This document shows positions 1-34,305 of a stretch of 64,000 nt of DNA, piece after piece (the stretch's first letter is position 1; each line of letters starts with the position of its first letter). The stretch spans positions 744,001 to 808,000 of the forward strand of contig OY829666.1 in the NCBI GenBank assembly GCA_963691815.1, in the 5' to 3' direction. This stretch comes from Echiichthys vipera (lineage: Eukaryota > Chordata > Actinopteri > Perciformes > Trachinidae). The notes under the pieces were generated by a model, which saw only the letters and a program-made list of their open reading frames with translations, had not been told where the DNA came from and ran no database searches. The position numbers were made by a program, and so were the translations under genes.

Positions 1-289
1 TTTTAATCCCGGAGTCTGAGCTACATACCTCTTTCAGTCGGGAACATCACAGACTGATCCGGGAGGGGCGCTAACTGTGTCATATCTGCAGACTTTCAAA
101 ATGAATGTTTGGTTTTGTAAAAATGAAGGAAATCAAAGAAATTAAACCACAAAAAAATTGAATAATCTATGTAACAGGTAAAAAAAAAAAGAAACTACAA
201 CACATTATGTGATGGATTTTGGTGGAATGAATAATAATAAAACAAAATAAAATTCCAACATGTTTTATTTCATTTTCCTAACTGTTACA
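1..289 (-). repeat. 3' LTR of element A (partial)
   Basis: Matches 6480-6710 with scattered differences and ends in the same TGTTACA. Because the element is on the minus strand, this is its 3' LTR. It is cut by the window edge, so the full LTR length is unknown. Confidence 0.7.
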
Positions 290-928
290 TTCACCCCTTC
301 TTAATTTCTCCAAAATCCTATACATATGAGAAGTGATGTATTCAAGGAATTAAAATGACGAAAGGGATACAATGTTCAAATTCACTCAAACCAAGATGTC
401 CCCTGGAATCTGATTCCTTAAAACAGCATATGAGCTACTTATAAAATAAGATCGGAAAGAACAGAAGCTGATCAGGCTACTGTCTCTCCTAGTCTATATG
501 ATGCCTTGTACACCACATGAAGTCTTGGTACACAATCACACCAATGAGAACATTTCCCACATCAAATCAAAAGAATACACTTACAAAAAAAACACACGCA
601 CACACGCCACAGAGGAGCACTGCTTCAGGTTGACTGCCTCCGTTATTCTTTTCCATACAGCGTTTTTATGGGCCCCTTTTATTCCACTCTTAGGACTGCC
701 AAAAAGCACATCTTTATTTTGCTCCATCTCGGATGTCAGGATGCCAATCTCTGTGTCGGAAAAGTTTCTTTTCGTACCAGTGTTTCTTCTCTACATGTTT
801 GACCTCAGTGGGTGAGGCCTCCGAACCAGGAATATTTAAGGGCGTAACATGTTAATGACGATCAAATTCAGCCTTTATTTATCTAAGCCCGCTCATTTGT
901 ACGCTAAGATTGGTCAGATACAAATGTT

Positions 929-2590
929 TCATAAATCACACGTGTGTCCCGTCGTAGGACCAATTCTGCACTCAGATCTGCGCCCGTTTTCACGCAAGAT
1001 TGATAAATGAGTGCCAGTACCCCTTGGTATTGGTTTCTGCGCCATATTGTCTATCAGTCGATCAACTGCTTTGATGACCCTGCCTACACATGTTCTGACA
1101 ACATGTCTCTCAGGACCTGAATCTTGTGTTGGTGTCTGACTATCATTGACTGTTGTGGGCATGATGTCATTAGGTCCTGTTTCACTTATGTTAGGAACGC
1201 TGGCTAAAGAGTCGGTTGTAGGGGACTTAGGAGCCACACTGGGACCAGGTGGGTCTCTTAGAGGTAAGACCTCCTCTCATTGTTCTGTGCTCTCACTGCC
1301 TGCTGGGTCAGCTTTGGAACTTCCAAGTGTCGTCCCATCAGAATCTCTAATTGAGGAACAAATTGTATCATCCTCCTCTAATGACTCTTGATCCTCCCCC
1401 AATGATTCACAGTCATCATCAGGAGATGTGCACACCCATGAGCAGGTCCGCTCCTCTGAATTTTCCTCTGCCAAACCACTCAACGTATACGGTGGCTGAG
1501 ACTGAAACCCACTGACCTCATCTAAAGCACCTGAATCTGGTTCTGCACTGGTTTGTTTAGGGATTGGTAAAAAAGCTCACATCTAAAATCAGGTTCCGAT
1601 GCGCAACCTTGGTCTTCCCACTCTCATCCTTGATTTTGTAGATGTGGGTTTGGGGATTAAGATCTATGACTGTATAGCGTGTAGGTTCCCACTTGTCTGC
1701 CAACTTCTTCTTCCCTCTCTCTGCTTTGTTGGCAAGCAGAACCCTGTCCCCAACATCCAGACAGGTGCCTGAACCTTTTTGTTGTAGCCACTGTTGTAGC
1801 TTGATGCTGCTGCTCTTTTCTTGAATGCTTTTGGGCAATACTCACAGCTTCATGAAGGCTTACCATCAGTTTGCTGGTGTAGGTGTTGTAGTCAACCACA
1901 TTTGCATCCCTCAAGACTTGCTTGAAAACCATGTCCACCGGGAGTCTAGGGACTCGACCGAACATCAAGTAGAATGGGGCGTATCCAGTTGTTTCATGAA
2001 CGGTAGCATTGTAGGCAAAAGTCATGGTCTGTATCTGTTGTGCCCAATGTTGTTTAGCTGCCAGTGGTAAGGAGCGTAACATGTTGCCACACATCCTATT
2101 GAACCTTTCAGTCTGCCCATTTCCCATAGGGTGGTATGTGTGTGCGGTTGTGTGTGACTTTGCTACCCCTGTGAGAGAGAGGAGTTTTGATATGAGTTTG
2201 CTTTCAGAATTGTCTCCCTGATCCGTTTACACGGGGGAAAGCATGAAACAGCTTTGTAAAGTGGTCTGTTATGACCAAGACATCCACTGACCTCTGTTTG
2301 TTAGCCTCAGCACTCCAAAAATCGATACACACAGATGCAGATGCTCTCAAGGGGAGCCCGGTCAGCTGGTTCAGGGCTCTTTGCTAGGATACATCATTGG
2401 CAGCATTTCACATAATCCTTGATGTCTCTTTCCATCTGCAGCCAGAAGAAGCGCTGTCTGGCAAGGTGCAGGGTCCTGGCTTGTCTTGATGCCCCGCAAG
2501 GTCGTGCACCCCGGAGAGGGCCTTGACCTTCAGGGTGACTGGTAGGACAAACTGGTACCTTGTATGTCGAGTAGAGGGTTCTCTAAACAT
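929..2590 (-). pseudogene. Element A integrase and pol C-terminal tail (broken)
   Basis: The minus strand encodes a degraded integrase in several frames. 2408-2590 resembles the N-terminal zinc-binding region. About 2250-2310 gives VDVLVITDHFTKLFHAFP, which carries the first catalytic Asp. 1657-2127 has the GNGQTERFNR motif with the catalytic Glu, then FAYNATVHETTGYAPFYLMF. 1557-1838 has the C-terminal VGDRVLL...KLADKWEPTRY module. 929-1483 is an acidic, Ser/Thr-rich tail ending in a VGRVIKAVDRLIDNM segment, as seen at the C-terminus of some gypsy Pol proteins. Frameshifts and stops make it non-functional. Confidence 0.75.
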
Positions 2591-3099
2591 TCTATAGAGG
2601 ACTCCATCTTGAACTTTTAGACGTTGCTACTGTTTGCAGAGTGCTCGTGCTCTAGGAGCTAACCTGCTTCTTTCCCTCCTAGATGGCAGATTTCCCCATT
2701 CCACCAATAACAGGACCTCCTGTATGTCCGGGTCTGACTCCTGACTGTGCCGAAGCTCCTCAAGAGAGAGGACTAGGGGTGTGTCTTGTCGTGAGGGCGC
2801 CATTTGAGGAAGAACCTTAAGAAACTGTACGGCACGAGACTCCACAGCCTTTTCCCACTCAGTGTGGGCTTCATAGATGGACTTAACATCAGAGGAGCCC
2901 TGACTTCCTGCTCGGTTGCATCTAGGAGCACCTGTGGTTGCAGAGCCTGATTCATTTATCTGAAGACATTGAACCTTGCACCGGAAAACGTCCTGTACCC
3001 CATCCTCCTTCGTTCCCTCAGACTCTGCCAAAAGATCCTTGTATGGCTCACTCATCAGCCTTTGACTCACTGACCTGGTGAAGGGGTCTCTACTCAAAG

Positions 3100-3427
3100 A
3101 AGAAGAATTACTTTATTTATCCCGCACGGGGAAATTAAAATTTTTCACTCTTATTATTATACATGTTACACATACAGGCCCGAAATACACACATGCACAA
3201 ACAGGACCTAGGAGAGAGATGTTAGAGCGAGGGGGCTGCCAGTGACCAGCGCCCTGAGCAGTTGGGGGTTCGGTGCCTTGCTCAACAGCATCTCGGCAGT
3301 GCCCAGGAGATGAACTGGCACCTCTCCAGCCACCAGTCCACACTCCATACATGGTCCACACAGGGACTTGAACCAGCGACCCTACGGTTCCCAGCCTAGT
3401 CACCTATGGACTGAGCTACTGCCGCCC
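3100..3427 (-). mobile_element. tRNA-derived SINE (V-SINE-like) nested in element A
   Basis: On the minus strand it starts GGGGCGGCAGTAGCTCAGTCC, an A-box-like tRNA head, with a B-box-like GGTTCAAGTCC. A central part contains TGAGCAAGGCACCGAACCCC, and the tail is a LINE-type 'gataaataaag' followed by TTCTTC. CAAAG flanks it at 3095-3099 and 3428-3432. Removing it puts VADALS and RDPF of the host element back in one frame. A second, 5'-truncated copy of the same family is split at 49865-52902. Confidence 0.75.
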
Positions 3428-3432
3428 CAAAG

Positions 3433-4880
3433 CATCTGCTACAATATTTTTTATATGCTTGAATGTGTATGGGGATAGTTTAGCCACCCAACGCTGTTCA
3501 CATGCGTCGAGTTTTGGTTTTGTCATTATGTAGGTTAATGGATTATTATCGGTCCATTCTGTAAGGGACTGGCCTTTCAACCAATGAGTGAATTTTCACA
3601 AACATTCCACTTGAAATTCTAGACGATTGGCCGAATATCTCTTTTGCCAGCCACTTAGAGTCTTACTTGCGAAGGCAATAAGGCGGGCCTTGGCTTCACC
3701 CTCCGGAATCTGAGACAAGACTGCCCCAAGACCGTTGAGTGAGGCATCAATGGACAGGATCAGCGGTCTGGAGAAGTCTGGGTGAGTGAGGACTGCTCAG
3801 TTCAAAAGTTTCTCCTTGAGGCTGAGGAATGAAGAGTCGCAGTCCAGTCCGCAGATTTCAGCTTTCTGAAGACCCCTGCCTTCTGATTTGGTTTACCAAC
3901 CCTTCCTCTCCGTTTGTGACCTGCTGTGAGAGCAAACAAAGGCTTTGCAATTGAGGAGCAGTTTGGTATAAAATGTTGGTAGTAAAATATCATACCAAGG
4001 AGTTTACCCTCCGAACTGAAGGCGTACAGCCATCATCTTCCATCAAGTCTTTCTTTGTCATTTTGACAATCACCTCAACTTTGCTCGGGTCGACGGCTAC
4101 CCCATCACCATTAATAACGTGACCCAGGAATGCTACAGACCGTCGCAGTAGGTGGCACTTTCTTGGGCTCAACTTTAGATTATGTTCTCTCAGCCTGAAA
4201 AATTACTTCCAGCCTATTGAGGGCTTCCTGTTCTAATGGGGCAAAGACCAGGAGGTCATCAAGATAGCAAAGCAGGCTGCTGAAGTTGAGGTCACCAAAA
4301 ATGTTTAGCATCATTCTCATGAAGGATGCAGGACTATAACAAAGGCCCTGTGGCATTCTCTTGTATTCACGTAAGCCCAGTGGTGTTGTGATGGCGGTAT
4401 ACTTTTTATCTTCTTCATGCATGGACAGGTTATAAAACCCTGATGTCAAATCCATTGTACTGAAGACAGAGTTCCCGCCGAGGGCAGCCGGACAGTCCGC
4501 TTGATGAGGCAGGGGGTGAGCATCTTTAATAATCCTTGCATTCAGCCACCGGAAGTCTGTACATATCCTGAGGTCACCACTCGTTTTCCACACCATCACA
4601 AGAGGGGAAGCAAATTCACTCACTGAATTTCGAATAATTCCCTGCTCTTCCATCTCTGTGAGGACCTGGCGCAGGTCCTGGTAAGTAAGCTGGTGGCACT
4701 CTAAGATATGTAAGGCGGAAGGGGCGATCGTCTGTGAGCCAAATTCTGTGCACATAACCCTTGGCATCTCCACAGTCTAGATTTTGTTTTGAGAACACAT
4801 CCTGGTATGTACCAGCATTTCCACCAGCTGATTCTTGGCAGCTGGCAACCATCAATATCAACGTCTCCCAGTCCAAGGTT
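3433..4880 (-). pseudogene. Element A reverse transcriptase / RNase H (broken)
   Basis: 4180-4773 gives an RT core with STMDLTSGFYNL, TTPLGLREYKRMPQGL and the catalytic YLDD motif in LLCYLDDLLVFAP. 3990-4172 continues with CHLLRRSVAFLGHVING, the thumb/connection region. 3433-3700 encodes RNase H-like EWTDNNPLTYIMTKPKLDA and ends at IVADAL, where the SINE interrupts. In-frame stops and frameshifts separate the parts. Family: Ty3/gypsy from the order of motifs; the exact lineage was not determined. Confidence 0.85.
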
Positions 4881-4951
4881 CTTCAGTCTATTTCGGGTCA
4901 GTATTATGAACAGTGTTATGCCGGTCATGTGTCTTCTTATCTCCGTCATTC

Positions 4952-6300
4952 TCAGGAGCCTTGGAGCATTGTGAAATCTTCAGCCGCAATGCAGGGAGAA
5001 ACATCTGCTATCTTGCAGTTTCTTTTTAGGGTGAGAGGTTTTTCGGTGGTATGGTGGCATAGGAGTCCAACCATCTCCCCATAAAGGTGTGACCAACCAT
5101 GATGCCTTGGGGGGGCACACTTGGACGAAGTGGGCTCCACCACCACCATACTTCCAGGTGACATCGGGAAATTACTGGGTAACCTGCCCCACAACAGGTA
5201 CTGTTTGGGGTGCAGTGTCACTAACCTGAGTCAGCCTAACTGTGCCTACTGGTACATCCATCCCTCTCCACCTGATGAGGCTAGTTATCATTTCCAAAAA
5301 CTGCTCACACTCCACGGATTCTTGTGTGCTGCATTTGATAAGTTTCCAGGAATTGTCATCATTCTTCAACTGATGGACCACATACTTTAACATGTTTGTG
5401 CCTATGATTGATCTCATCTCTCTGACCGGCAACCACCAAAACTGGAACCATGCACTCTATAGAATCCCAGTTCTATCTCGTACATGCCTTTGGGGGTCAC
5501 CTGTACTCCTCCGCAACTGACAAGGATGATGCGCTGTCTGTTCTTGCTGTTGTGTCAGAATGTTCTCTGATAAGAGTCTCTGTTCTGCCACCTCGTTTAT
5601 TGTGCAGGCCATTGATCCAAAGTCAAGTTATCCTTGCAGCTGAACAACAGCTGATGAGTGACTGGATACAAGCATTCTCAACTGGAGGAGTGGATGGTGG
5701 CCCGCCATGTTCTGTTCACAGGTGAGCTCCCTCACATTATCAGTAGTTGCTTCTCCCAGTGTTGAAATATGAACATGCGCATTTACCTGCCGGTGCATTG
5801 GTGGGCGACATGTTTTACCTTGATATTTCATCTTAGCCTCTTTCTGATGTTCGATGAGGTGCTCTTGTATCTCTTGTGATGTCCACTACTCTGCTGTTCT
5901 ACATTTCAAGACACTGGAGAGTGCAGAGTCAGAGACAATGTTTTACAAACACAATTGTGACTTCATGAGCAGGGGTCTCAAAATATCTTCCTTGCCTCCT
6001 CAAACACTCATCAAATACATCCACTGCTTTATTCAGCCGGATCCAATAATCCATTAGGTGTTGTAAAAATCTGCTAGAGGCATTGAGGAATATGTCACCT
6101 CACTGAAATGTTGTTTCAGAATGTCAAAAACAAGCTTGGGATCTTCAGCAGGCTTCAAGGACAGGACACTGCGCAGAGTGACCTTGACAACATCACCAGC
6201 TTTTTCCATCAGTCTCGACAGTATCTCTTGAGAATGTTCCTGGGGGGAAATACCCCTTTGCCTAAAATAGACATCCATGATTTCTTCCCATTTGTGTACT
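4952..6300 (-). pseudogene. Element A gag/protease remnant
   Basis: Short minus-strand frames lie upstream of the RT. 6054-6278 encodes a segment (EILSRLMEKAGDVVKVTLRSVL) like the start of a gag-type capsid region. 4952-5830 is fragmented and may contain the protease. No complete zinc knuckle or DTG/DSG protease motif was confirmed. Assignment rests mainly on position. Confidence 0.4.
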
Positions 6301-6479
6301 GTTTGTTTGACGGTTCCATCTCATCTGAAGTGTGGCGGCTCCTTTGCATGTGGCTGCATCACAAGCTTCACCCCTGTCATATTTAGTTCAGAATGACCCT
6401 CTCCTAGGTTTGCACTAGGCGTGGGAGTACTTTTGACGTCATGCCTGTCTGCAGTCTTCTGTATTTGGCTGACAATGCT

Positions 6480-6710
6480 CTCGCCACTTTAGTTAGCTAA
6501 TTGAGTTATATCCGCAGACTTTCAAAATTTAAGTTTGGTTTTGTAAAAATGAAGGAAATCAAAGAAATGAAAGCACAAAAAGTTGAATATCTATATTACA
6601 GGTAAAAAAAAAAAACTACAACACATTATGTGATGGATTTTGGTGAAATGAATAATAATAAAACAAAACAAAATTCCATCATGTTTTGTGTCCTTTTCCT
6701 ATCTGTTACA
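6480..6710 (-). repeat. 5' LTR of element A
   Basis: Shares an AT-rich block with 1-289, including the 'acaacacattatgtgatgg' stretch, and ends at TGTTACA (TGTAACA when read on the minus strand). The inner boundary is approximate because the copies diverge there. No primer-binding site was recognised with confidence. Confidence 0.65.
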
Positions 6711-7375
6711 AGCGCAAAATCTCACTGCACATACACAGGAATACGAAATATTTAGCATACAGTATGTACAATTTCAGTTTTTTAATTTTCTGCAGCCTTT
6801 TACCTCTACTCCTCTACATCAGAGGCAAATATTGCATTTTCACTCCACGACATTCATCTTAAACCTTCAGATACTGTGATATAAACTGTCTGTCGTTTAT
6901 ATTTTTCTATATTGAACAGCATTACGGCAACGTTTAAGTCATTTGGACAATGCTTTACGTTTGCACTAAAGTTCTAAATAAAAGTGAGAAAATACTTTAA
7001 ACTTGTCTAGTATTAAATTCATACAAGAGTCTACAAAAGAGTATGTAGCTATTATATTACTAGAAAACATGTTATATCCTGATATACCTGTATATCTGTG
7101 GAGGTAAATCTGTGTCATCGGATTTTGAAATTAAAAAGCCATTGGAGTTCTAGCACTGAATATTTATGCATTGAAAATATGTATCTGAATGTTTTGACTC
7201 TGAATTTAACGCTTTATTTTCCAGTGTTCATAGATTTACGGTGAAAGCATTCACAGTTAAAAAATTCAATTGCAGTTTTATACATTGAATTTTGCAGCTG
7301 AATTTGGCCTGTTTAATTTTATAATGTTGAATTTCTTAACATTTAAATTTTTAACTTTGAATTTCTAACATTTAA
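6711..7375 (+). repeat. Inverted copy of acot9 intron 14
   Basis: This stretch is the reverse complement, with divergence, of 11577-12200. Shared landmarks are 'gcatacagtatgtacaattt', the 'cctctacatcagaggcaaat' block and the block after the 'gtaaatctgtgtcatcgg' landmark. Homology starts at base 4 of acot9 intron 14, three bases from the exon 14 donor, exactly where the element A LTR ends. The copy carries no coding sequence. Confidence 0.75.
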
Positions 7376-7529
7376 TAATATACATTTTATTTTGCATCTG
7401 AATTTGGTATATTGACATTTTTCACATACATTTTTTTAACCTTGCATTCTTAAGCCTTGAATTTATGAACATTGAAAAATAAATAGTTAAATTCAGAGTA
7501 AAATTTGACATATTGAACTATTATGAGTT

Positions 7530-7890
7530 GGTGGAGAAACGTTTCGATTTAAGGAGAATGTTACGTCTGGTGAGCAGGGTGGCAAAGGCCACGACACTGT
7601 GCAGATTTTTAGACGGAGGGAGCCCAAAAAGAGCAGTAAGGGGATTGGGTTCCAGATTTGTGCAAAGAGCCTGTTTGAGGCTTTGAAATATATCGGACCA
7701 AAATTCAGCAAGCTTAGAGCACGTCCAGAACATGTGTGCGTGGTCGGCTGGGGAGTGCTTACAGCGGTTACAAGCGTCACTGTGACTATGGTATATCTTA
7801 GCCAGTTTAGTGTTTATGAAATGGGCTCTATGGAGCACCTTCCACTGTAATAGGCCGTGCCTGGCACAAATCAAAGATGAGTTTGGCATA
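7530..7890 (-). pseudogene. L1/Tx1-type LINE RT C-terminal fragment
   Basis: The minus strand encodes HFINTKLAKIYHSHSDACNR followed by CKHSPADHAHMFWTCSKLAEFW. This is the Cys/His C-terminal region of fish L1-like (Swimmer/Tx1) Pol proteins. A shortened version of the same insertion sits at about 17960-18150 in acot9 intron 8, so it predates the duplication. A related fragment is at 53540-54150. Confidence 0.6.
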
Positions 7891-8501
7891 TATATAAACT
7901 GAAAACAAACCAACATTTATATTTGTGGTGAAACAGAAATTCTGATAAAACTTCAGACAAAAAATGTCACTATAAATCTAGAATGAACAATTTTTAGAAG
8001 CAGATTCATGAAGATGTCATGTTTTTATCATTCATTAATTTTATATACATAATATAATATATATTCATAATAATTAATATTATATATATATATATATATA
8101 TAAATAAAACAGAAAAATAAATAAACACGTATAGTATATAATAGGAATAAAAAATGATTTAATTTTAATTGTTGAAATTAAATAAAATATATATATATAA
8201 ACAAATAAAATTAAAAAAAAATTATAAATATATATAACAGAAAAATAAATAAACATGTATAGTATATAATAATAAGTAAAATAATGACAGTGTTTTTAAA
8301 TCCGCCTGGTTATAGAACTGACTCTTGGGGTTTTCTTTAGTGCCATTAATGATTTCTCTTTTTGTGTTTTCTGTCACTATGTTTGTATTGATGCTGCTTA
8401 ATCTCAACTGGCTAAATAAAAGTAAAAGAACCGTTGTGAACATGAGACATTGCATCTTACGTGTCACTAAATGAAACTGAGACTTAGTGAGAGAGTCAGA
8501 C

Positions 8502-8575
8502 CTCTTGCTTTCTGGATCCTGGGCCACCATGACGAATGTTGCGTCCAGAACCGGAGAATAAGCTCCATCGTGAAA
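8502..8575 (-). pseudogene. Orphan duplicate of acot9 exon 8
   Basis: 74 bp, the same length and phase as exon 8 at 18787-18860. It has five base differences, giving two amino-acid changes (R to Q and N to S in the VARDPENK region). The acceptor CTCAG is intact, and the donor is GTCTGA instead of GTATGA. It lies about 1.8 kb downstream of the acot9 stop codon with no other recognisable acot9 exon around it, so it is probably a dead by-product of segmental duplication. Use as an alternative downstream exon cannot be excluded from sequence alone. Confidence 0.85.
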
Positions 8576-9237
8576 CTGAGATCAAGAGATTATTATAACA
8601 TCATGAGATTCATTCAGGTGCTTATATAAAACTTTATCTTTGTTGATATTTCTGCGCTGACCAGTATTAAATGTTTTATCTGTTGTCAAATTACTTCAGA
8701 ATGTGACTTTGTGGCTGCAACCTTTGTCTTGTCATTGTTGTCTGTCTTGTCATTGTTGTCTATCTTGTGTTTCCTTGGTTGTAATTGTCTTTTGAAAAAA
8801 TGTGTTATGATTTTTATTCTATTGTTTTCTGTTCTCTCGTAAGTAGAAACATGTTGATTATCATATTATTGATAATGTCGACTAAAAACCAAATAAGTCT
8901 GTCCATCTTTAGATGTCACACAAGTGAATTCAAATGTTTAATTCGTTTTTCATTTGTCTCATTGTTTGACCTCTTCACAGACACATTGGGGGGGAAGGGG
9001 ACAGCTGTCAATAATCATCAATGATACACATGCTATTTTAAACTACAAAATTCACCATTACTTATTAATACAACTTAAATAAACATTGCATTATTGTTGC
9101 TTTAGTAAAATATAGTCTGGTTCATATTTTTTTTCTTCCGTCCGTATGTTTCTACATACATAGAAACATACCTATCTCAATGTATGAATGTACATATGAG
9201 CATAATTAATACATAATATTAAAAAGTGTACATTTTG

Positions 9238-9280
9238 GTCATCTCATCTTCAACCTCTTATCCGGGGTCGGGTCGAGGTA
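9238..9280 (-). repeat. Short Rex3/RTE-like 3' tail remnant
   Basis: Contains 'cttatccggggtcgggtcg', the terminal sequence of the Rex3-like LINEs at 38515-40842 and 60040-62170, without any upstream LINE body. Likely an extremely 5'-truncated insertion. Confidence 0.5.
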
Positions 9281-9946
9281 AATATAATAAATAGATTAAT
9301 GGGCAATAAATATATTTTTGTCATATCAATTTATTTTCACATTAATTTCTTTTAGTATATTACAAAAGAACTATAAACACAACTGTCAAAAAATACAGAT
9401 AAAATCAACTAACTATAACTATATTTAAATCAAATAATCTTTTATCCTTTAGTCCCACAGCGGAGAAGCTTCGCAAATATAATAGATAGGAAATAGATTC
9501 ATTATTCATTATTGCCTTTATTTTTAATTTAATACCATATGTTCAGGGCCCAAATGTCACACAGAAGAAAAAAAAATTATGAATAATACATGAATAAATA
9601 AGGATATATTTTGTTTAAAAAAACATATATAATAAATAGATTCATGGGCAATAAATATACCTTTATTTTGATGATGTCACAGTCTTTCTTGGTTCTCATT
9701 GGCTGATCAGTGTGGTTTGGCTACAGTCATGAGAGACTTTTCACGTCTTTCTGTTGTACATTTTAAACCAAAGATGAGATAAATATCCCTGGTGACATTA
9801 CTATTACATCACCAGGGGGTCATTTCCTTAAATCTGACAAAAGCTCTCAAAGTTTCATAATAAAATTTGCCCATCAGTGATCACTGTATCAAACATAAAG
9901 AACTGAAAGACACAAGGACGACCGTGAAGTCGGGATAAATAATTAA

Positions 9947-9952
9947 TTTATT
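9947..9952 (-). terminator. acot9: Candidate acot9 polyadenylation signal
   Basis: AATAAA on the minus strand (tttatt on plus), about 400 bp downstream of the acot9 stop codon at 10351. It is the first canonical signal I noticed; the cleavage site would be near 9930. Confidence 0.45.
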
Positions 9953-10350
9953 GCATTTGAGTAAATACACGACTTAAGGCCAGAAAAAAGGCGTCTTTCT
10001 CCCTCTAACCAATCAGAATAGAGCGTGCCATTAACATATAAAAAGTAAGTTTTGTGCGTATAAGCGACAGTGGAAAATAAAAATGTAAGAAATCAAAAGA
10101 AACAGAAATATGTGAGGTTACAAAAAAAAGGCCAGGAAACTGTAAACGCTGACTGGGTGTCAAAGGCATGGGAACTGATCGCTGTAACCATGGTTACAAC
10201 TGTGAGACAAAGAGCAAATAACATTTTAAATGAATAAAAAAAACATCTGTGTTGCAGTGTAACAGGAATCAAACACGGTCACCATGCTGGGTGACACACG
10301 CACGCACGCACGCGCACGCTTTTTTTTACCAGGTGGCAGAGATGTTGCGT

Positions 10351-33207
<22,857 letters not shown>

Positions 33208-33420
33208 TGCGGTATCCCGGGTGGCTCCGTTAAAAGTTCACGTGTTATAAATAATAATAAAGCTGGTGAAAAAGGAGGAAAATCCTAGATTTCCTCTTCA
33301 GGGCGCTGCGGTGAAGACAGGACCACAGGAAAGGCTTCCTTGTTGGTGTTCGGCCGTGCCCACTACACGATGACGCAAGACGTTACGTTCATTGGTCCAT
33401 GGACTTTATCACCCTGAGTG
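33208..33420 (-). promoter_or_regulatory. acot9: acot9 5' UTR and promoter region
   Basis: Upstream of the acot9 ATG, relatively GC-rich compared with its surroundings. Contains a CACGTG E-box at 33239-33244 about 30 bp from the ATG. No reliable TATA box at a proper distance was seen. Boundaries are inferred. Confidence 0.4.
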
Positions 33421-34300
33421 AGGCCTGTCAGGCCCTTACCCTGACCTGACTCCTTTTTTTGTTTGTTAGATTGATTGATCAAAATGTTTATTTGTTTATT
33501 ATTAATTAAAACAACAATATGAATAATAATAACAATAATAAAGCAAAATGATGTTACCTATACAGGCAGACAAAAATAAAAAACATACAAAAATAATTTA
33601 AGCAAAAATAAATAAAAATAAAAATAAATCCATATATTTCGAAAGGAGTTGGAAGAAATATTACTTATTTTACCCCACCAATTCTCCATAATTAGTAGTA
33701 ATATTAATCACCACTTTATAAAAAGATATACATTTATTTCAGCATATTTATTTATAATTTATGGTATATTAATAACCACGTATCTTTACTTCATCAAAAT
33801 ATTAGAGAATAGTTTCAGCATTTATATATCATTTATAATATATTATACAAATATATTAATTCATTTCAGCATATTTATTTATCATTTATAATATATTAAT
33901 CACCACTTATCTTAGCTTTAACACAAGATTAACATTTCTAAGAAATAAAAAAGATACGTTTCTGAACTGTAATACATGCTCCCTTTCTACTGACAATGTT
34001 ATGAAACGTATTTGCCTTTTCTGCAAATATCACATCCATAAGGTTAGAGTGCTTCAGTTCATTTAATGTCCATATGTTTTGTATTGAATTACAATATCTC
34101 CTAACCCTCTGTTTAGTAACAAACAAGGAAGCTAACTGGTAAAATAATAATATGCAATGTAATTATATTTACACTGTAGCTATGATATGTGCTTAAATTT
34201 TCATCAGAACATAAAAACTTATTTTGTTTCCTACTGATTTTGCTGCTAACATTTTTACAATTCAAGTCCAGTAAATATGCAACACTTTAATTTAAATTTG
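33421..34300. other. AT-rich intergenic stretch, no gene seen
   Basis: Between acot9 and sat1. Mostly A/T with short 'atttatttatcatttataat' near repeats at 33690-33900. No exon, splice-flanked coding segment or RNA gene was recognised. Confidence 0.6.
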
Positions 34301-34305
34301 AGTTG

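Larger units (their letters stand above)
1..6710 (-). mobile_element. Decayed Ty3/gypsy LTR retrotransposon A (left end outside window)
   Basis: Two related stretches bound the element: 1-289 and about 6480-6710. Both contain the same run from the 'gcagactttcaaaat' stretch to a terminal TGTTACA. Between them the minus strand shows, in order, gag-like, protease/RT, RNase H, integrase zinc-binding, integrase core and integrase C-terminal remnants, which is the Ty3/gypsy pol order. Reading is broken by frameshifts and stops, so the copy is dead. A SINE is nested at 3100-3427. The outer end of the left LTR lies before base 1, so the target duplication cannot be tested. The right LTR abuts a duplicated piece of acot9 intron 14. 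Confidence 0.85.
7518..9125 (-). repeat. Direct duplicate of acot9 exon 8 region
   Basis: Aligns in the same orientation with 17958-19052, from a LINE-derived block through exon 8 into intron 7 and ending at 'tatagtctggttcata'. The left copy keeps about 140 bp (near 7615-7755) and about 360 bp (near 8640-9000) that are absent from the copy inside the gene. Those look like deletions in the functional locus. The duplicate lies downstream of the last acot9 exon. Confidence 0.8.

Noticed and set aside
498..815. 105-aa ORF at the left end
   Set aside because: No recognisable domain. It lies on the opposite strand of LTR element A, between its LTR and pol tail.
929..1483. Possible envelope gene of element A
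   Set aside because: No signal peptide, fusion or membrane segment. It looks like the low-complexity C-terminal tail of Pol.
3100..3427. tRNA gene suggested by A- and B-box-like sequences
   Set aside because: No cloverleaf with paired acceptor stem; it is the head of a SINE.
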